From contig DASZUG010000020.1 of NCBI GenBank assembly GCA_035547755.1, positions 108,140 through 172,139 on the forward strand: DNA of 64,000 nt. Direction: 5' to 3'. The translations under genes were made by a program, and so were the position numbers. This document shows, in pieces, positions 33,227 through 42,054 of this stretch. This stretch comes from Mesorhizobium_L sp035547755. GTDB taxonomy: Bacteria > Pseudomonadota > Alphaproteobacteria > Rhizobiales > Rhizobiaceae. Position 1 is the stretch's first letter. Every line of letters starts with the position of its first letter. The notes beneath the pieces are model-generated. The model made no database searches, was not told the DNA's origin, and saw nothing but the letters and a program-made list of their open reading frames with translations.

Positions 33227-34165
33227 ATGGCTCTTGTCGAGCAACAGGCAGCGCGAAATTATGCCCGCCTCTCGGAAGCGACGGCCGGTGATTTCCTGGA
33301 GCTTCTGAAGCCCGGGGTCATGTCGCTCGTCGTTTTCACCGCATTCGTCGGACTGGTCGCGGCGCCGGGAACCCCCAATCCATTCCTGGCGATCGTCGCG
33401 GTTCTCGCCATTGCCGCGGGGGCGGGAGCATCCGGGGCTTTAAACATGTGGTATGATGCGGACATCGACGCCATCATGTCGCGCACCGCGAAGAGACCTA
33501 TTCCGTCAGGCCGCGTCAGCCGGGGAGAGGCGCTTTCCTTCGGCATCGTGCTTGCCGTCCTTTCGGTGATGACCCTTGGCGTGCTTGCCAACTGGTTGGC
33601 GGCGTCGCTGCTTGCCTTTACGATTTTCTTCTACGTGGTCATCTATACGATGTGGCTGAAGCGCACGACGCCGCAGAACATTGTTATCGGCGGTGCGGCC
33701 GGCGCCTTCCCGCCGATGGTTGGATGGGCGGCTGTCACCGGCCATATCGGCATCGAGAGCGTCCTTCTCTTCCTCATCATCTTCCTTTGGACGCCTCCCC
33801 ATTTCTGGGCGCTGGCGCTGTTCAAGAAGGGCGACTACGACATCGCGGGCATCCCCATGATGCCGAATGTCGTTGGGGAAGCCTCGACGAAACGGCAGAT
33901 TTTCGCTTATTCCGCCCTGATCGCTCCCGTCGGCGTTCTACCTTGGGTGCTGGGTTATGCAGGCCCGCTCTATGGGGCGGCTTCGACTGTGCTTGGCCTT
34001 GGCTTCCTCTGGTACGCCTGGAAGGTTCTCGTCATGCCGCCCACCGATGTCAAGATGAGGCCGGCCAAGGCCTTGTTCGGCTATTCGCTGATTTATCTGT
34101 TCGGGATTTTCGCCGTTCTTCTCGCCGATGTCATGCTAGCCCGGGTCGGTTGGCCAGGGCTCTGA
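33227..34165 (+). CDS. ctaB: Protoheme IX farnesyltransferase (haem O synthase)
   Basis: It adds a farnesyl group to haem B to make haem O, the precursor of the haem A in CoxA. This is a UbiA-superfamily membrane enzyme of 312 residues with the Asp-rich motif NMWYDADIDAIMSRTAKRP near residue 75, the second motif in MMPNVVGEASTKRQI, and about nine helices. DFLELLKPGVMSLVVFTAFVG is the typical first segment. It is in the cox cluster, followed by the small subunit gene after 9 bp. Confidence 0.94.
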   Translation: MALVEQQAARNYARLSEATAGDFLELLKPGVMSLVVFTAFVGLVAAPGTPNPFLAIVAVLAIAAGAGASGALNMWYDADIDAIMSRTAKRPIPSGRVSRGEALSFGIVLAVLSVMTLGVLANWLAASLLAFTIFFYVVIYTMWLKRTTPQNIVIGGAAGAFPPMVGWAAVTGHIGIESVLLFLIIFLWTPPHFWALALFKKGDYDIAGIPMMPNVVGEASTKRQIFAYSALIAPVGVLPWVLGYAGPLYGAASTVLGLGFLWYAWKVLVMPPTDVKMRPAKALFGYSLIYLFGIFAVLLADVMLARVGWPGL

Positions 34166-34174
34166 GGAGGCGCG

Positions 34175-34330
34175 ATGAACAACGAACATGTCGAACTCAG
34201 CGAAGCGCAAAAGAAGGCGCGCAGGAGCCGCTCCGTGGCGATCGGGCTGGCGCTCGGCGCGCTCGTGATCATTTTCTATATCGCGACGATCATGAAGTTT
34301 GTCCGTCCCGTTCTCGAACATACGATGTGA
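34175..34330 (+). CDS. CoxF-like small membrane protein (51 aa)
   Basis: It is a 51-residue protein with one transmembrane helix (SVAIGLALGALVIIFYIATI), preceded by a basic stretch (AQKKARRSR). GAGGAGG precedes the ATG. It sits between ctaB and ctaG, where rhizobial cox clusters carry a short gene often annotated coxF. It is expected to help oxidase assembly, but direct evidence is only its position. Confidence 0.8.
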   Translation: MNNEHVELSEAQKKARRSRSVAIGLALGALVIIFYIATIMKFVRPVLEHTM

Positions 34331-34333
34331 GGA

Positions 34334-35002
34334 ATGATGGCGGACGGGAGGAAAGACGGGGAGAGGAACGAGAAGGGGCCCAGGAAGCACAGGGCGAACC
34401 AGATCATCGCCGCCACATGCTTCGTCATGTTCGCCGGCATGATCGGACTTGCCTATGCCGCGGTTCCGCTCTACCGCGCTTTCTGCCAGGTCACCGGCTA
34501 TGCGGGAACCACCAGGCGCGCCACGCAGGGCGCGTCGCATGTGCTCGACCGCCGCATCGAGGTGCGTTTCGACGCCAATACGCGGGATGGGCTGGATTGG
34601 GATTTCCATCCCGTCCAGCGCTCGATCGAAATGAAGATCGGCGAAACGCGCGAGATCCATTATACCGCCCACAACAAGCTCGACGTTCCGGGGCGCGGCC
34701 GCGCGCTTTTCAACGTCACGCCGGAATGGACCGGAGCCTATTTCAATAAAATCCAGTGCTTCTGCTTTTCCGACCTTACGCTGAAGCCCGGCGAAACAAG
34801 GGATCTTCCGGTCGTTTTCTTCGTCGATCCGGCGATCGTGAAGGCCGCGGAAGCGAAGGGGCTGACCACGATCACGCTTTCCTATTCGATGTTTCCGATC
34901 GATTCGACCAAGACGTCCTCCGTCGGAAAAAAACAGATTTCCGTGAGCGAAACCGGCTCGCAAAAAGAAACCACCAATTCCGCCACACATATCGGGGGGT
35001 GA
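34334..35002 (+). CDS. ctaG: Cytochrome c oxidase assembly protein CtaG (Cox11)
   Basis: It is a 222-residue copper chaperone that delivers Cu to the CuB site. A cytosolic basic N-terminus is followed by one transmembrane helix (IIAATCFVMFAGMIGLAYA) and a periplasmic immunoglobulin-like domain. The copper motif CFCF is in NKIQCFCFSDLTLKPGE. It begins 3 bp after the CoxF-like gene and ends 1 bp before coxC. An ATG at 34337 is an equally good start. Confidence 0.95.
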   Translation: MMADGRKDGERNEKGPRKHRANQIIAATCFVMFAGMIGLAYAAVPLYRAFCQVTGYAGTTRRATQGASHVLDRRIEVRFDANTRDGLDWDFHPVQRSIEMKIGETREIHYTAHNKLDVPGRGRALFNVTPEWTGAYFNKIQCFCFSDLTLKPGETRDLPVVFFVDPAIVKAAEAKGLTTITLSYSMFPIDSTKTSSVGKKQISVSETGSQKETTNSATHIGG

Positions 35003-35003
35003 C

Positions 35004-35891
35004 ATGGCAGACACGCATGCGACCAAACAACATGATTACCATCTGGTAAACCCCAGCCCCTGGCCGGCGCTGGGAGCGCTCGGGGCGCTGGTCATGGCGA
35101 TCGGCGGCATCGCCTGGATGCGCTATATGGAGCAGTCGAGCTTCCCGTTCTTTGGCTACAATCTTGCCAATGCGCATTTCTGGATTTTCGCGATTGGGGC
35201 GCTGATCGTCCTCTATACGATGTTCGCCTGGTGGGCCGACACCATCAAGGAGGCGCATGAGGGGTATCATACGCCGGTGGTTTCGCTGCATCTCCGCTAC
35301 GGCATGATCATGTTCATCGCGTCGGAGGTGATGTTCTTCGTCGCATGGTTCTGGGCCTTTTTCGACGCGAGCCTCTTTCCCGGCGAGGCATCGCAGGTCG
35401 CCCGCACCGCCTTTACCGGCGGCGTCTGGCCGCCGAAGGGCACCGAGGTTCTCGATCCCTTCCATCTGCCGCTCTACAACACCATCATTCTTCTGCTGTC
35501 CGGCACGACGGTGACGTGGGCGCACCATGCGTTGATCAACAATAACCGCAAGGGACTGATCTGGGGGCTGATCCTGACGGTCGCGCTCGGCGTGCTTTTC
35601 ACCTGCTGCCAAGCATATGAATATGCGCACGCGCCGTTCGCCTTCAAGAATTCGATCTACGGCGCAACTTTCTTCATGGCGACCGGCTTCCACGGCTTCC
35701 ACGTCATCATCGGCACGATCTTCCTGTTTGTCTGCCTGATGCGCGCGGTCGCGGGGGATTTCACGCCGAAGCAGCATTTCGGCTTCGAGGCGGCCGCTTG
35801 GTATTGGCATTTCGTCGATGTCGTCTGGCTGTTCCTCTTCACCTGCATCTATGTCTGGGCATCGCATGGCGCGGTGATCCATATGGAATGA
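35004..35891 (+). CDS. coxC: Cytochrome c oxidase subunit III
   Basis: It is a 295-residue subunit with seven helices, stabilising CoxA and its proton-pumping. Typical segments are HDYHLVNPSPWPALGALGAL at the N-terminus, SEVMFFVAWFWAFFDASLFP, and AWYWHFVDVVWLFLFTCIYVWA at the C-terminus. The start at 35004 follows the ctaG stop by 1 bp. A hairpin with T-run at 35946-35980 lies downstream, so this is probably the end of the first oxidase transcript. Confidence 0.96.
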   Translation: MADTHATKQHDYHLVNPSPWPALGALGALVMAIGGIAWMRYMEQSSFPFFGYNLANAHFWIFAIGALIVLYTMFAWWADTIKEAHEGYHTPVVSLHLRYGMIMFIASEVMFFVAWFWAFFDASLFPGEASQVARTAFTGGVWPPKGTEVLDPFHLPLYNTIILLLSGTTVTWAHHALINNNRKGLIWGLILTVALGVLFTCCQAYEYAHAPFAFKNSIYGATFFMATGFHGFHVIIGTIFLFVCLMRAVAGDFTPKQHFGFEAAAWYWHFVDVVWLFLFTCIYVWASHGAVIHME

Positions 35892-35945
35892 GAGCGGACG
35901 GGCGCGGCGGCGTAACCGCGCTTGCGCCCATTCGATTTGAATTGC

Positions 35946-35980
35946 AGGCGGTTCTGAACGCAGGACCGCCTTCTTTTATT
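35946..35980 (+). terminator. Intrinsic terminator after coxC
   Basis: AGGCGGTTCTG (35946-35956) pairs with CAGGACCGCCT (35961-35971) over 11 positions with one G-U, loop AACG, followed by TCTTTTATT. This is the clearest rho-independent terminator in the window and separates coxC from the DUF983-SURF1 pair. Confidence 0.75.
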
Positions 35981-36035
35981 GGAATGATGGCTTTGCCCTG
36001 GACGTATGTGCGAGGCGGATGCCAGGAATGAAGCA

Positions 36036-36425
36036 ATGAGTGACAAAGACAAGGCGATCTGGGCTCCCGTCGAGCCCATCCAAGCCGGATTGCGCGGCCG
36101 CTGCCCGCGATGCGGAGACGGACGCTTGTTCTCCGGCTTCCTCACGATTGGGAAGCGCTGCACGAATTGCGATCTCGATTATTCTTTCGCCGACGCCGGC
36201 GATGGTCCGGCCGTCTTCGTCATTCTCATCATCGGCTTTATCGTCGTCGGTCTGGCGCTGTGGATGGAAGTTACGATCAACCCGCCGCTTTGGGTTCATT
36301 TCGTTCTGTGGATCCCCCTTGCGCTCATCCTTTGCCTTGCCGCACTCAGGCTGATGAAAGGCCTGCTCATCACGCTTCAATACAGCAACAAGGCGGCGCA
36401 AGGGCGCTGGGACCAGAACCAATGA
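36036..36425 (+). CDS. DUF983 family protein
   Basis: It is 129 residues long. A zinc-ribbon-like N-terminal segment with two Cys pairs (GRCPRCGDGRLF and RCTNCDLDYSFADAGDGPAVF) is followed by two helices (VILIIGFIVVGLALWM, IPLALILCLAALRLMKGL). DUF983 proteins are found with cox and SURF1 genes in alphaproteobacteria and are thought to have a role in oxidase assembly. Its stop overlaps the SURF1 start (ATGA). I start it at ATG 36036 (MSDKDKAIWAP). Confidence 0.86.
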   Translation: MSDKDKAIWAPVEPIQAGLRGRCPRCGDGRLFSGFLTIGKRCTNCDLDYSFADAGDGPAVFVILIIGFIVVGLALWMEVTINPPLWVHFVLWIPLALILCLAALRLMKGLLITLQYSNKAAQGRWDQNQ

Positions 36426-37192
36426 CGGCCGAGACGACCCGCGGCAATCCGTCCCGGAACCGTTTCCCGATCGGGTTCCTGGTTTTCAGCGTCGTCTCCC
36501 TGGCCATTTTGGTTTCGCTCGGAACCTGGCAGGTGAAGCGCCTTGCCTGGAAGGAAGGCTTGCTGGCGACGATCCATGAAAGGATCCATTCCGCGCCGAG
36601 GCCGCTTGCCGATCTCGAAAGGCAATTCGCGAAAACACATGACGTCGAATATTGGCCGGTGACGGCGCATGGCGCCTTCCTCAATCGTTCGGAGCGCGAT
36701 TTCTTTGCCACCTGGAAGGGCAGCAGCGGCTTTTTCATCTACATACCGCTCCGCCTCGACGATGGGCGCTTCCTCTTCGTCAATCGTGGCTTCGTGCCTT
36801 ACGACCTCAAGGACCCCTCGACGCGGCCCATGAGCGAAGTGAAGGGGGAGGTGACGATAACCGGCCTTGCGCGCAATCCGCTCGCCGAAAAGCCGTCCTT
36901 TCTCGTGCCCGACAACAATCCGGCGGAAAACATCTTCTACTGGAAGGACATCAAAATGATGACGGCGACGGCGGGGCTGCCGGCGGGCGCGACCGTGCTT
37001 CCTTTTTTCGTCGATGCCGACAATACCCCCAACCCCGGCGGCCTGCCGGTCGGCGGCGTCACCTATATCGACCTCCCGAACAACCATTTCCAATATGCGC
37101 TGACATGGTATGGCCTTGCCGCGATATTGGCGATCATATCGGTCCTGAAACTCTGGCGCTGGAAACAGGGCGACGAAATCGTTAAGCCCTGA
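36422..37192 (+). CDS. SURF1 family oxidase assembly protein
   Basis: It is a 256-residue Shy1/Surf1 homologue for haem A insertion into CoxA. It has an N-terminal helix (FPIGFLVFSVVSLAILVSLGTWQ) and a C-terminal helix (QYALTWYGLAAILAIISVLKL), with a periplasmic domain between. Family signatures are LGTWQVKRLAWKE, EYWPVTAHGAF, LFVNRGFVP and NNHFQYALTWYGLA. Its ATG overlaps the DUF983 stop. IspH follows after 80 bp. Confidence 0.93.
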   Translation: MTAETTRGNPSRNRFPIGFLVFSVVSLAILVSLGTWQVKRLAWKEGLLATIHERIHSAPRPLADLERQFAKTHDVEYWPVTAHGAFLNRSERDFFATWKGSSGFFIYIPLRLDDGRFLFVNRGFVPYDLKDPSTRPMSEVKGEVTITGLARNPLAEKPSFLVPDNNPAENIFYWKDIKMMTATAGLPAGATVLPFFVDADNTPNPGGLPVGGVTYIDLPNNHFQYALTWYGLAAILAIISVLKLWRWKQGDEIVKP

Positions 37193-37272
37193 CGTCATAT
37201 GGCCTAAGGCGCTTGACACGGGCGGCAACGGGCGCTCTTTGTCCGCCGCAAAACAAGGCCTATCTGCACATC

Positions 37273-38280
37273 ATGAGCGAAATCCCACTGCCTCCCCTGA
37301 CGATCAGGCTCTGCCAGCCACGCGGATTCTGCGCCGGCGTGGACAGGGCGATCCAGATCGTCGTGTTGGCGCTGAAGAAACATGGCGCGCCCGTCTATGT
37401 CCGCCACGAGATCGTCCACAATCGTTATGTGGTCGAGGGATTGCGTGCGAAAGGAGCCGTTTTCATCGAGGAACTGGGAGAGATCCCCGAAGAGCACAGG
37501 GATCGGCCGGTGGTCTTTTCCGCCCATGGGGTGCCGAAATCCGTGCCTTGCGAGGCGAAGGCGCTCAATCTCCATTATCTCGATGCGACCTGTCCGCTGG
37601 TGTCCAAGGTGCACAAGCAGGCGCTCCGTCATCAGCGGCTTGGCCGTCACGTCCTGCTGATCGGCCATGGCGGTCATCCGGAGGTCGTCGGCACGATGGG
37701 ACAGCTTCCCGACGGATCGGTGACGCTCGTGGAGGACGAGAGGAAGGCCGGTGAGATCGTCCTCCCCGAGGAGATCGCGCTCGGCTACGTCACGCAGACG
37801 ACGCTTTCGGTCGACGATACGGCCGGCATCATCCGGGTGCTGGAGGAGCGTTTTCCCACGCTCGAAGCGCCCGCAGCGGAATCGATCTGCTATGCCACCA
37901 CCAATCGGCAAGAAGCCGTGCGCGAGGCCGCGCCGGGAACCGATCTCTTTCTGGTCGTCGGGGCGTCGAATTCCTCCAATTCGCGCCGCCTGGTGGAAGT
38001 GGCCGAGCGGGCGGGAGCGGAGCGGTCGCTGCTTGTCCAGCGGGCGCGGGACATCCCCTGGGACAAACTTGGACAATTGCAGACGGTCGGCCTGTCGGCG
38101 GGCGCATCCGCGCCCGAGATCATCATCGACGAGATCATAGAGGCTTTCCGCGCCCATTATGACGTCGCCGTCGAGCCGGTGGTCACGGCGGTCGAGACGG
38201 AGGATTTCCCTGTCATGCGGTCGCTGAGGGACGTCGAACTGACCGCGGCTGACATGGCCTTCGTCCACGGTATGAATTGA
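37273..38280 (+). CDS. ispH: 4-hydroxy-3-methylbut-2-enyl diphosphate reductase
   Basis: It is the last MEP-pathway enzyme, making IPP and DMAPP with a [4Fe-4S] cluster. The three cluster cysteines are seen in CQPRGFCAGVDRAI, YLDATCPLVSKVHKQA and SICYATTNRQ. GASNSSNSRRLVEVA is the substrate-phosphate motif. It has 335 residues, starting ATG 37273 (MSEIPLPPLTIR). Its stop overlaps the thrB ATG by one base. With dxs at 22.6 kb, both ends of the MEP pathway are in the window. Confidence 0.95.
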   Translation: MSEIPLPPLTIRLCQPRGFCAGVDRAIQIVVLALKKHGAPVYVRHEIVHNRYVVEGLRAKGAVFIEELGEIPEEHRDRPVVFSAHGVPKSVPCEAKALNLHYLDATCPLVSKVHKQALRHQRLGRHVLLIGHGGHPEVVGTMGQLPDGSVTLVEDERKAGEIVLPEEIALGYVTQTTLSVDDTAGIIRVLEERFPTLEAPAAESICYATTNRQEAVREAAPGTDLFLVVGASNSSNSRRLVEVAERAGAERSLLVQRARDIPWDKLGQLQTVGLSAGASAPEIIIDEIIEAFRAHYDVAVEPVVTAVETEDFPVMRSLRDVELTAADMAFVHGMN

Positions 38281-39257
38281 TGGCCGTCTATACGGATATT
38301 TCGGAGACGGAACTGGGGGCCTTCCTGGCGCGCTACGAGATCGGCGGCCTTCTTTCCTACAAAGGCATCGCCGAAGGGGTGGAGAACTCGAACTATCTCC
38401 TCCACACCGACTTGGCGTCGTTCATCCTCACGCTTTACGAGAAGCGTGTCGACAGGAAGGATCTGCCGTTCTTTCTGGATCTGATGCGCCACCTCTCGGC
38501 GCGTGGCGTGAATTGTCCGCTGCCGGTGCCGCAGAAATCCGGCGAGATGGTCGGCGAACTTGCCGGCCGGCCGGCGGCGGTTGTCACCTTCCTGGAAGGC
38601 ATGTGGATGCGGCGTCCGACCGTGGAGCATTGCCGCGCTCTCGGCGCGGCGCTCGCCGGGCTTCACCTCGCCGGGCTGGATTTTACGGGAAAGCGGCCGA
38701 ACGCGCTCGGTGTCCGCGCCTGGCGTCCCCTTTGGCAATTGTCGCGGGTGCGCGCCGACGAGGTGGAGAAGGGGCTGGCGTCGGAAGCCGAGGCGGATCT
38801 GGATCTGTTGGAGCGCAACTGGCCGGAAGGGCTGCCCGCCGGTGTCATCCATGCCGACCTGTTCCCCGACAATGTGTTTTTCCTGAAGGGGCAGCTTTCG
38901 GGCCTCATCGACTTCTATTTCGCCTGCACGGACGTCCTCGCCTACGATCTGGCGATCTGCCTGAATGCCTGGTGCTTCGAGCGCGATCATGCCTTCAACC
39001 TGACAAAGGGCAGGGCGCTCCTCCAGGCCTATACGGAGGTGCGGCCTCTCTCGCCTGGCGAGGCGGCGGCGCTGCCGATCCTCGCCCATGGCTCCGCCAT
39101 GCGCTTCATGCTGACGCGCCTGCATGACTGGCTGAACGTGCCGGAAGGCAGCTTCGTCGTGAAGAAGGACCCGATGGAATATGTGCGGCGCATGCGCTTC
39201 CACCGCGGCGTGAAATCCGCTGCGGAATACGGTTTGGCGCTCGAGGAGATGCAGTGA
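38280..39257 (+). CDS. thrB: Homoserine kinase, APH-fold (ThrB type II)
   Basis: It phosphorylates homoserine for ThrC (46.9-48.3 kb). It is a kinase of the aminoglycoside phosphotransferase fold, as in other alphaproteobacteria, not the GHMP type of enteric bacteria. VENSNYLLHTDLASFILTLYEKR is the N-lobe, with HADLFPDNVFF the catalytic loop and GLIDFYFACTDVLAYDLAI the Mg-binding segment. It has 325 residues. Its start overlaps the ispH stop (TGATG), and its stop overlaps the rnhA GTG, giving an ispH-thrB-rnhA coupled unit. Confidence 0.93.
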   Translation: MAVYTDISETELGAFLARYEIGGLLSYKGIAEGVENSNYLLHTDLASFILTLYEKRVDRKDLPFFLDLMRHLSARGVNCPLPVPQKSGEMVGELAGRPAAVVTFLEGMWMRRPTVEHCRALGAALAGLHLAGLDFTGKRPNALGVRAWRPLWQLSRVRADEVEKGLASEAEADLDLLERNWPEGLPAGVIHADLFPDNVFFLKGQLSGLIDFYFACTDVLAYDLAICLNAWCFERDHAFNLTKGRALLQAYTEVRPLSPGEAAALPILAHGSAMRFMLTRLHDWLNVPEGSFVVKKDPMEYVRRMRFHRGVKSAAEYGLALEEMQ

Positions 39258-39721
39258 AGACGATCGAGATTTTCACGGACGGCGCCTGTTCGGGCAATCC
39301 CGGCCCGGGCGGCTGGGGCGCCATCCTTCGCTACAACGATACGGAGCGGGAATTGTCGGGCGGCGAGGCGCTGACGACCAACAACCGCATGGAATTGATT
39401 GCCGCGATCGAGGCGCTCGGCGCGCTGAAGGAACCTTGCCGCGTCGAGCTTTATACGGACAGCAACTATGTCCGCGACGGCATTTCGGGCTGGATCGCGG
39501 GTTGGAAGCGGAATGGCTGGAAGACGGCGGCGAGGAAACCTGTCAAGAACGCCGAACTCTGGCAGGCCCTCGACGCGGCGAGGGAGCGCCATGACGTGCA
39601 CTGGCATTGGGTCAAGGGCCATGCCGGCCACCCGGAGAACGAGCGCGCCGATGAACTGGCGCGCAGGGCCATGGCTCCTTTCAAGAAGGGCAGGAAAGCG
39701 GTTTCGGCAGAGAGTGAGTAG
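39254..39721 (+). CDS. rnhA: Ribonuclease HI
   Basis: It hydrolyses the RNA of RNA-DNA hybrids. It is 155 residues with the four acidic residues in FTDGACSGNPGPGGWG, NNRMELIAAIEAL, LYTDSNYVRDGI and ENERADELARRA, plus the His in KGHAGHPENERAD. It starts at GTG 39254, overlapping the thrB stop by 4 bases. The C-terminal tail is basic. A 105-bp palindromic repeat follows the stop. Confidence 0.95.
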   Translation: MKTIEIFTDGACSGNPGPGGWGAILRYNDTERELSGGEALTTNNRMELIAAIEALGALKEPCRVELYTDSNYVRDGISGWIAGWKRNGWKTAARKPVKNAELWQALDAARERHDVHWHWVKGHAGHPENERADELARRAMAPFKKGRKAVSAESE

Positions 39722-39736
39722 CTTTCCTGTTGCAGC

Positions 39737-39841
39737 GCGTCCTTCGAGGCTCGCCCTTTGGGCGAGCACCTCAGGATGAGGACCGCTGGTGCTGACTCCC
39801 TCATCCCGAGGCGCCCGCGAAGCGGGCCTCGAAGGACGCAC
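39737..39841. repeat. 105-bp palindromic repeat, copy 2
   Basis: This is the same unit as at 14521 and 49126: begins GCGTCCTTCGAGGC, contains CCTCAGGATGAGG, ends GCCTCGAAGGACGCAC. It lies between the 3' ends of rnhA and the converging peroxiredoxin gene, where it could act as a bidirectional termination or mRNA-end structure. Confidence 0.8.
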
Positions 39842-39878
39842 CAAAACCTTACAGCGCTCCGGTTTCCTGAAGCAGAAC

Positions 39879-40364
39879 CTACAACTTCTCCAGCATGGCG
39901 GCGGCGCCGGAAACAACAGCCTGGCCGGGCGAATCCTCGATATTGAGCGACGTCACCTTGCCGTTCTCGACGATCATCGAAAAGCGTTTGGAACGGATGC
40001 CGAGGCCGCCGGCGCTGAGATCGGTTTCCAGCCCGAGCGCCTTGATGAAATTGCCGTTGCCGTCGGCGAGATAAAGAATCCTGCCTTCGCCGCCGGTGAA
40101 TTTCTGCCAGGCGCCCATGACGTGATGGTCGTTCACGGCGACCACGGCGACTGTATCGACTCCCTTCGCCTTGATGGCGTCGTGGTTCTCGAGATAGCCC
40201 GGGAGATGATTGTTGCTGCAGGTCGGGGTGAATGCGCCGGGGACGCCGAACAGGACCACCTTCTTGCCGGCGAAAATCTCGGCGGTGGTGATGTCCTTCG
40301 CCCCGTCGGCGGTCATCGTCTTCAAGGTCGCGTCCGGAAGCTTGTCTCCGACGGCAATGGTCAT
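39879..40364 (-). CDS. Peroxiredoxin, Prx5/AhpE-like type
   Basis: The 161-residue thiol peroxidase has the peroxidatic Cys in GAFTPTCSNNHLPGY near residue 48 and the supporting Thr and Arg positions (FTPTC, SKRF). FAGKKVVLFGVPG precedes it and LEKL ends the chain. A separate resolving Cys is absent, so glutaredoxin or GSH may resolve it. The start ATG 40364 is normal. It is transcribed alone, facing the repeat and rnhA. Confidence 0.92.
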   Translation of the reverse strand: MTIAVGDKLPDATLKTMTADGAKDITTAEIFAGKKVVLFGVPGAFTPTCSNNHLPGYLENHDAIKAKGVDTVAVVAVNDHHVMGAWQKFTGGEGRILYLADGNGNFIKALGLETDLSAGGLGIRSKRFSMIVENGKVTSLNIEDSPGQAVVSGAAAMLEKL

Positions 40365-40455
40365 GGGATAGTCTCCTGCTGGATTGTAAAAAGAAGGCTG
40401 CCGCCGAGATAATACGGTCTCGGCATTTGTCCAGAGTGATCGCGGTGACGCCTGT

Positions 40456-41256
40456 CTACAACTCTCCCGCTACGGCCTGGCTGCCCTGAACGAGCGTATA
40501 GGGTATTTTGACGGACCCGCGGTCGACGTCGTTTCCCCCCAGCACCGGGACGGAGAAGATTGCCTTGCCGTTCTTGCTTTCGAGCTGTTTTGGTGCACCG
40601 AAGGAATAACCCTCCGGCGCGGCCACGAAAAGTTCCGCCGCCGTGTCTGGCTGGGGAAGCGCCGCACTGATGGCGAGGGCGGTGGGCGTCTTGCGCGTTT
40701 CGACGGCGTTGAATTGCTTTGTCGGCGTGGCGGGGAGCGCGGCAAAAGTGTCCGCGACGACCGCGGCATCCATGAGATCGTCGGTATCTTTCGCCGGATC
40801 GAGGGAAAGCTGCGCCTGGAAGGGAACGCAGATGCTCTGGCAGACGCCGATGAATATCTTCGCGTCCAGTTCCATGGGCTTCGAGGGATCGGCCGCCTTC
40901 AGAACGAGGCCGAAACGGACGGGCTTCTTGTACCCCGCCCAGATGCCTCCGGCATCACTGAAACGGTGGGGGGCCGGATAGGCGACATCGACGACGGAGA
41001 GGTTTCGGCTGCCCGAAAAATCGATCTGCGGCGGAACGCCGGCATCCCCCGGATCCCGCCAATAGGTCTTCCAGCCGGACGCGAGGTCGATATCGAGCGC
41101 CCCTTTGATCAGTCCCTTCTCGTCGGGCACGCCGGTGGTAACGAGCCTTACCCGCACTCCCGTCCCCACAGCCCATGGGGAGGATGCGGCCAGCGCCGCC
41201 TGGCTGAACAACGTTGGTGAGCAGAGGAGACTGACGAGTAGGATGAGTTTCCGCAT
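40456..41256 (-). CDS. Secreted DsbD-alpha-like (protein-disulfide reductase domain) protein
   Basis: It is 266 residues. The signal peptide (MRKLILLVSLLCSPTLFSQAALA) is followed by a DsbD N-terminal-like immunoglobulin fold (LIKGALDIDLASGWKTYWRDPGDAGVPP) with a pair of cysteines in GVCQSICVPFQAQLSL, and a C-terminal beta region (IPYTLVQGSQAVAGEL). It lacks the DsbD membrane and thioredoxin parts, so it may be a periplasmic thiol carrier. The start is ATG 41256; the upstream extension has no signal-like character. It is divergent from YqgE. Confidence 0.8.
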   Translation of the reverse strand: MRKLILLVSLLCSPTLFSQAALAASSPWAVGTGVRVRLVTTGVPDEKGLIKGALDIDLASGWKTYWRDPGDAGVPPQIDFSGSRNLSVVDVAYPAPHRFSDAGGIWAGYKKPVRFGLVLKAADPSKPMELDAKIFIGVCQSICVPFQAQLSLDPAKDTDDLMDAAVVADTFAALPATPTKQFNAVETRKTPTALAISAALPQPDTAAELFVAAPEGYSFGAPKQLESKNGKAIFSVPVLGGNDVDRGSVKIPYTLVQGSQAVAGEL

Positions 41257-41391
41257 GCGCGGACACTTCCCGCATAAGATGCTCTTTGCAAGGCGGTACC
41301 GGTACGAAAGCTTCATTTTTGCGTGACGTAGGAGTGATTTTCGCTACTTCCCCACCTTTCCTGTCACGCGGAAAGGGGCTAGCCTCTTTCG

Positions 41392-42000
41392 ATGAATTTG
41401 CGTGACATCAGGAAGGCGCCGCAGAAACCGGGTTTCCTCGATAACCAGTTTCTGATCGCGATGCCAGGCATGAAGGATGACCGGTTCGCACGAACCGTCA
41501 TCTATATCTGCGCGCATAGCGAGGAAGGCGCGATGGGCATCATCATCAACCAGGCCCAGCAGATGCGTTTTCCCGATCTCCTCGTCCAGCTTGGCATCCT
41601 GAAGGAAGAGGAAACGATCAGGCTTTCGCCGAATGCGCGCGATTTTGTGGTCCGGCATGGCGGGCCGGTCGACCGCAGCCGTGGTTTTGTCCTGCACTCG
41701 GACGATTATACGGTCGATTCCTCCATGCCCGTCTCGGAGGAGGTGTGCCTGACGGCGACCGTGGACATATTGCGCGCTATTTCCTCCGGGCGCGGGCCAC
41801 GCCAGGCACTGATGGCGCTCGGCTATTCCGGATGGGGCGCCGGCCAGCTTGAGCAGGAGATCGCGGAGAATGGCTGGCTCACCTGTCCGGCCGATTCCGA
41901 GCTTCTCTTCGATGGCGATATCGACCGCAAATATGACCGTATCCTCGCCTCGATCGGCATCGAACTCGCCCATCTGAGCCACGTCGCCGGACACGCGTGA
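41392..42000 (+). CDS. YqgE/AlgH family protein (UPF0301)
   Basis: It is 202 residues with the family blocks FLDNQFLIAMPGMKDDRFARTVIYIC, EGAMGIIINQ, YGGPVDRSRGFVLH (here HGGPVDRSRGFVLH) and ALGYSGWGAGQLEQEIAENGWL. The function is unclear; AlgH was linked to alginate regulation in Pseudomonas, but most members are uncharacterised. It is divergent from the DsbD-like gene and converges on the EAL protein. Confidence 0.88.
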   Translation: MNLRDIRKAPQKPGFLDNQFLIAMPGMKDDRFARTVIYICAHSEEGAMGIIINQAQQMRFPDLLVQLGILKEEETIRLSPNARDFVVRHGGPVDRSRGFVLHSDDYTVDSSMPVSEEVCLTATVDILRAISSGRGPRQALMALGYSGWGAGQLEQEIAENGWLTCPADSELLFDGDIDRKYDRILASIGIELAHLSHVAGHA

Positions 42001-42054
42001 CGGCAATTCGCTCGACGCAGCGGAATTCGCGGCTGGCCTGCGGCGCAGTTATTA

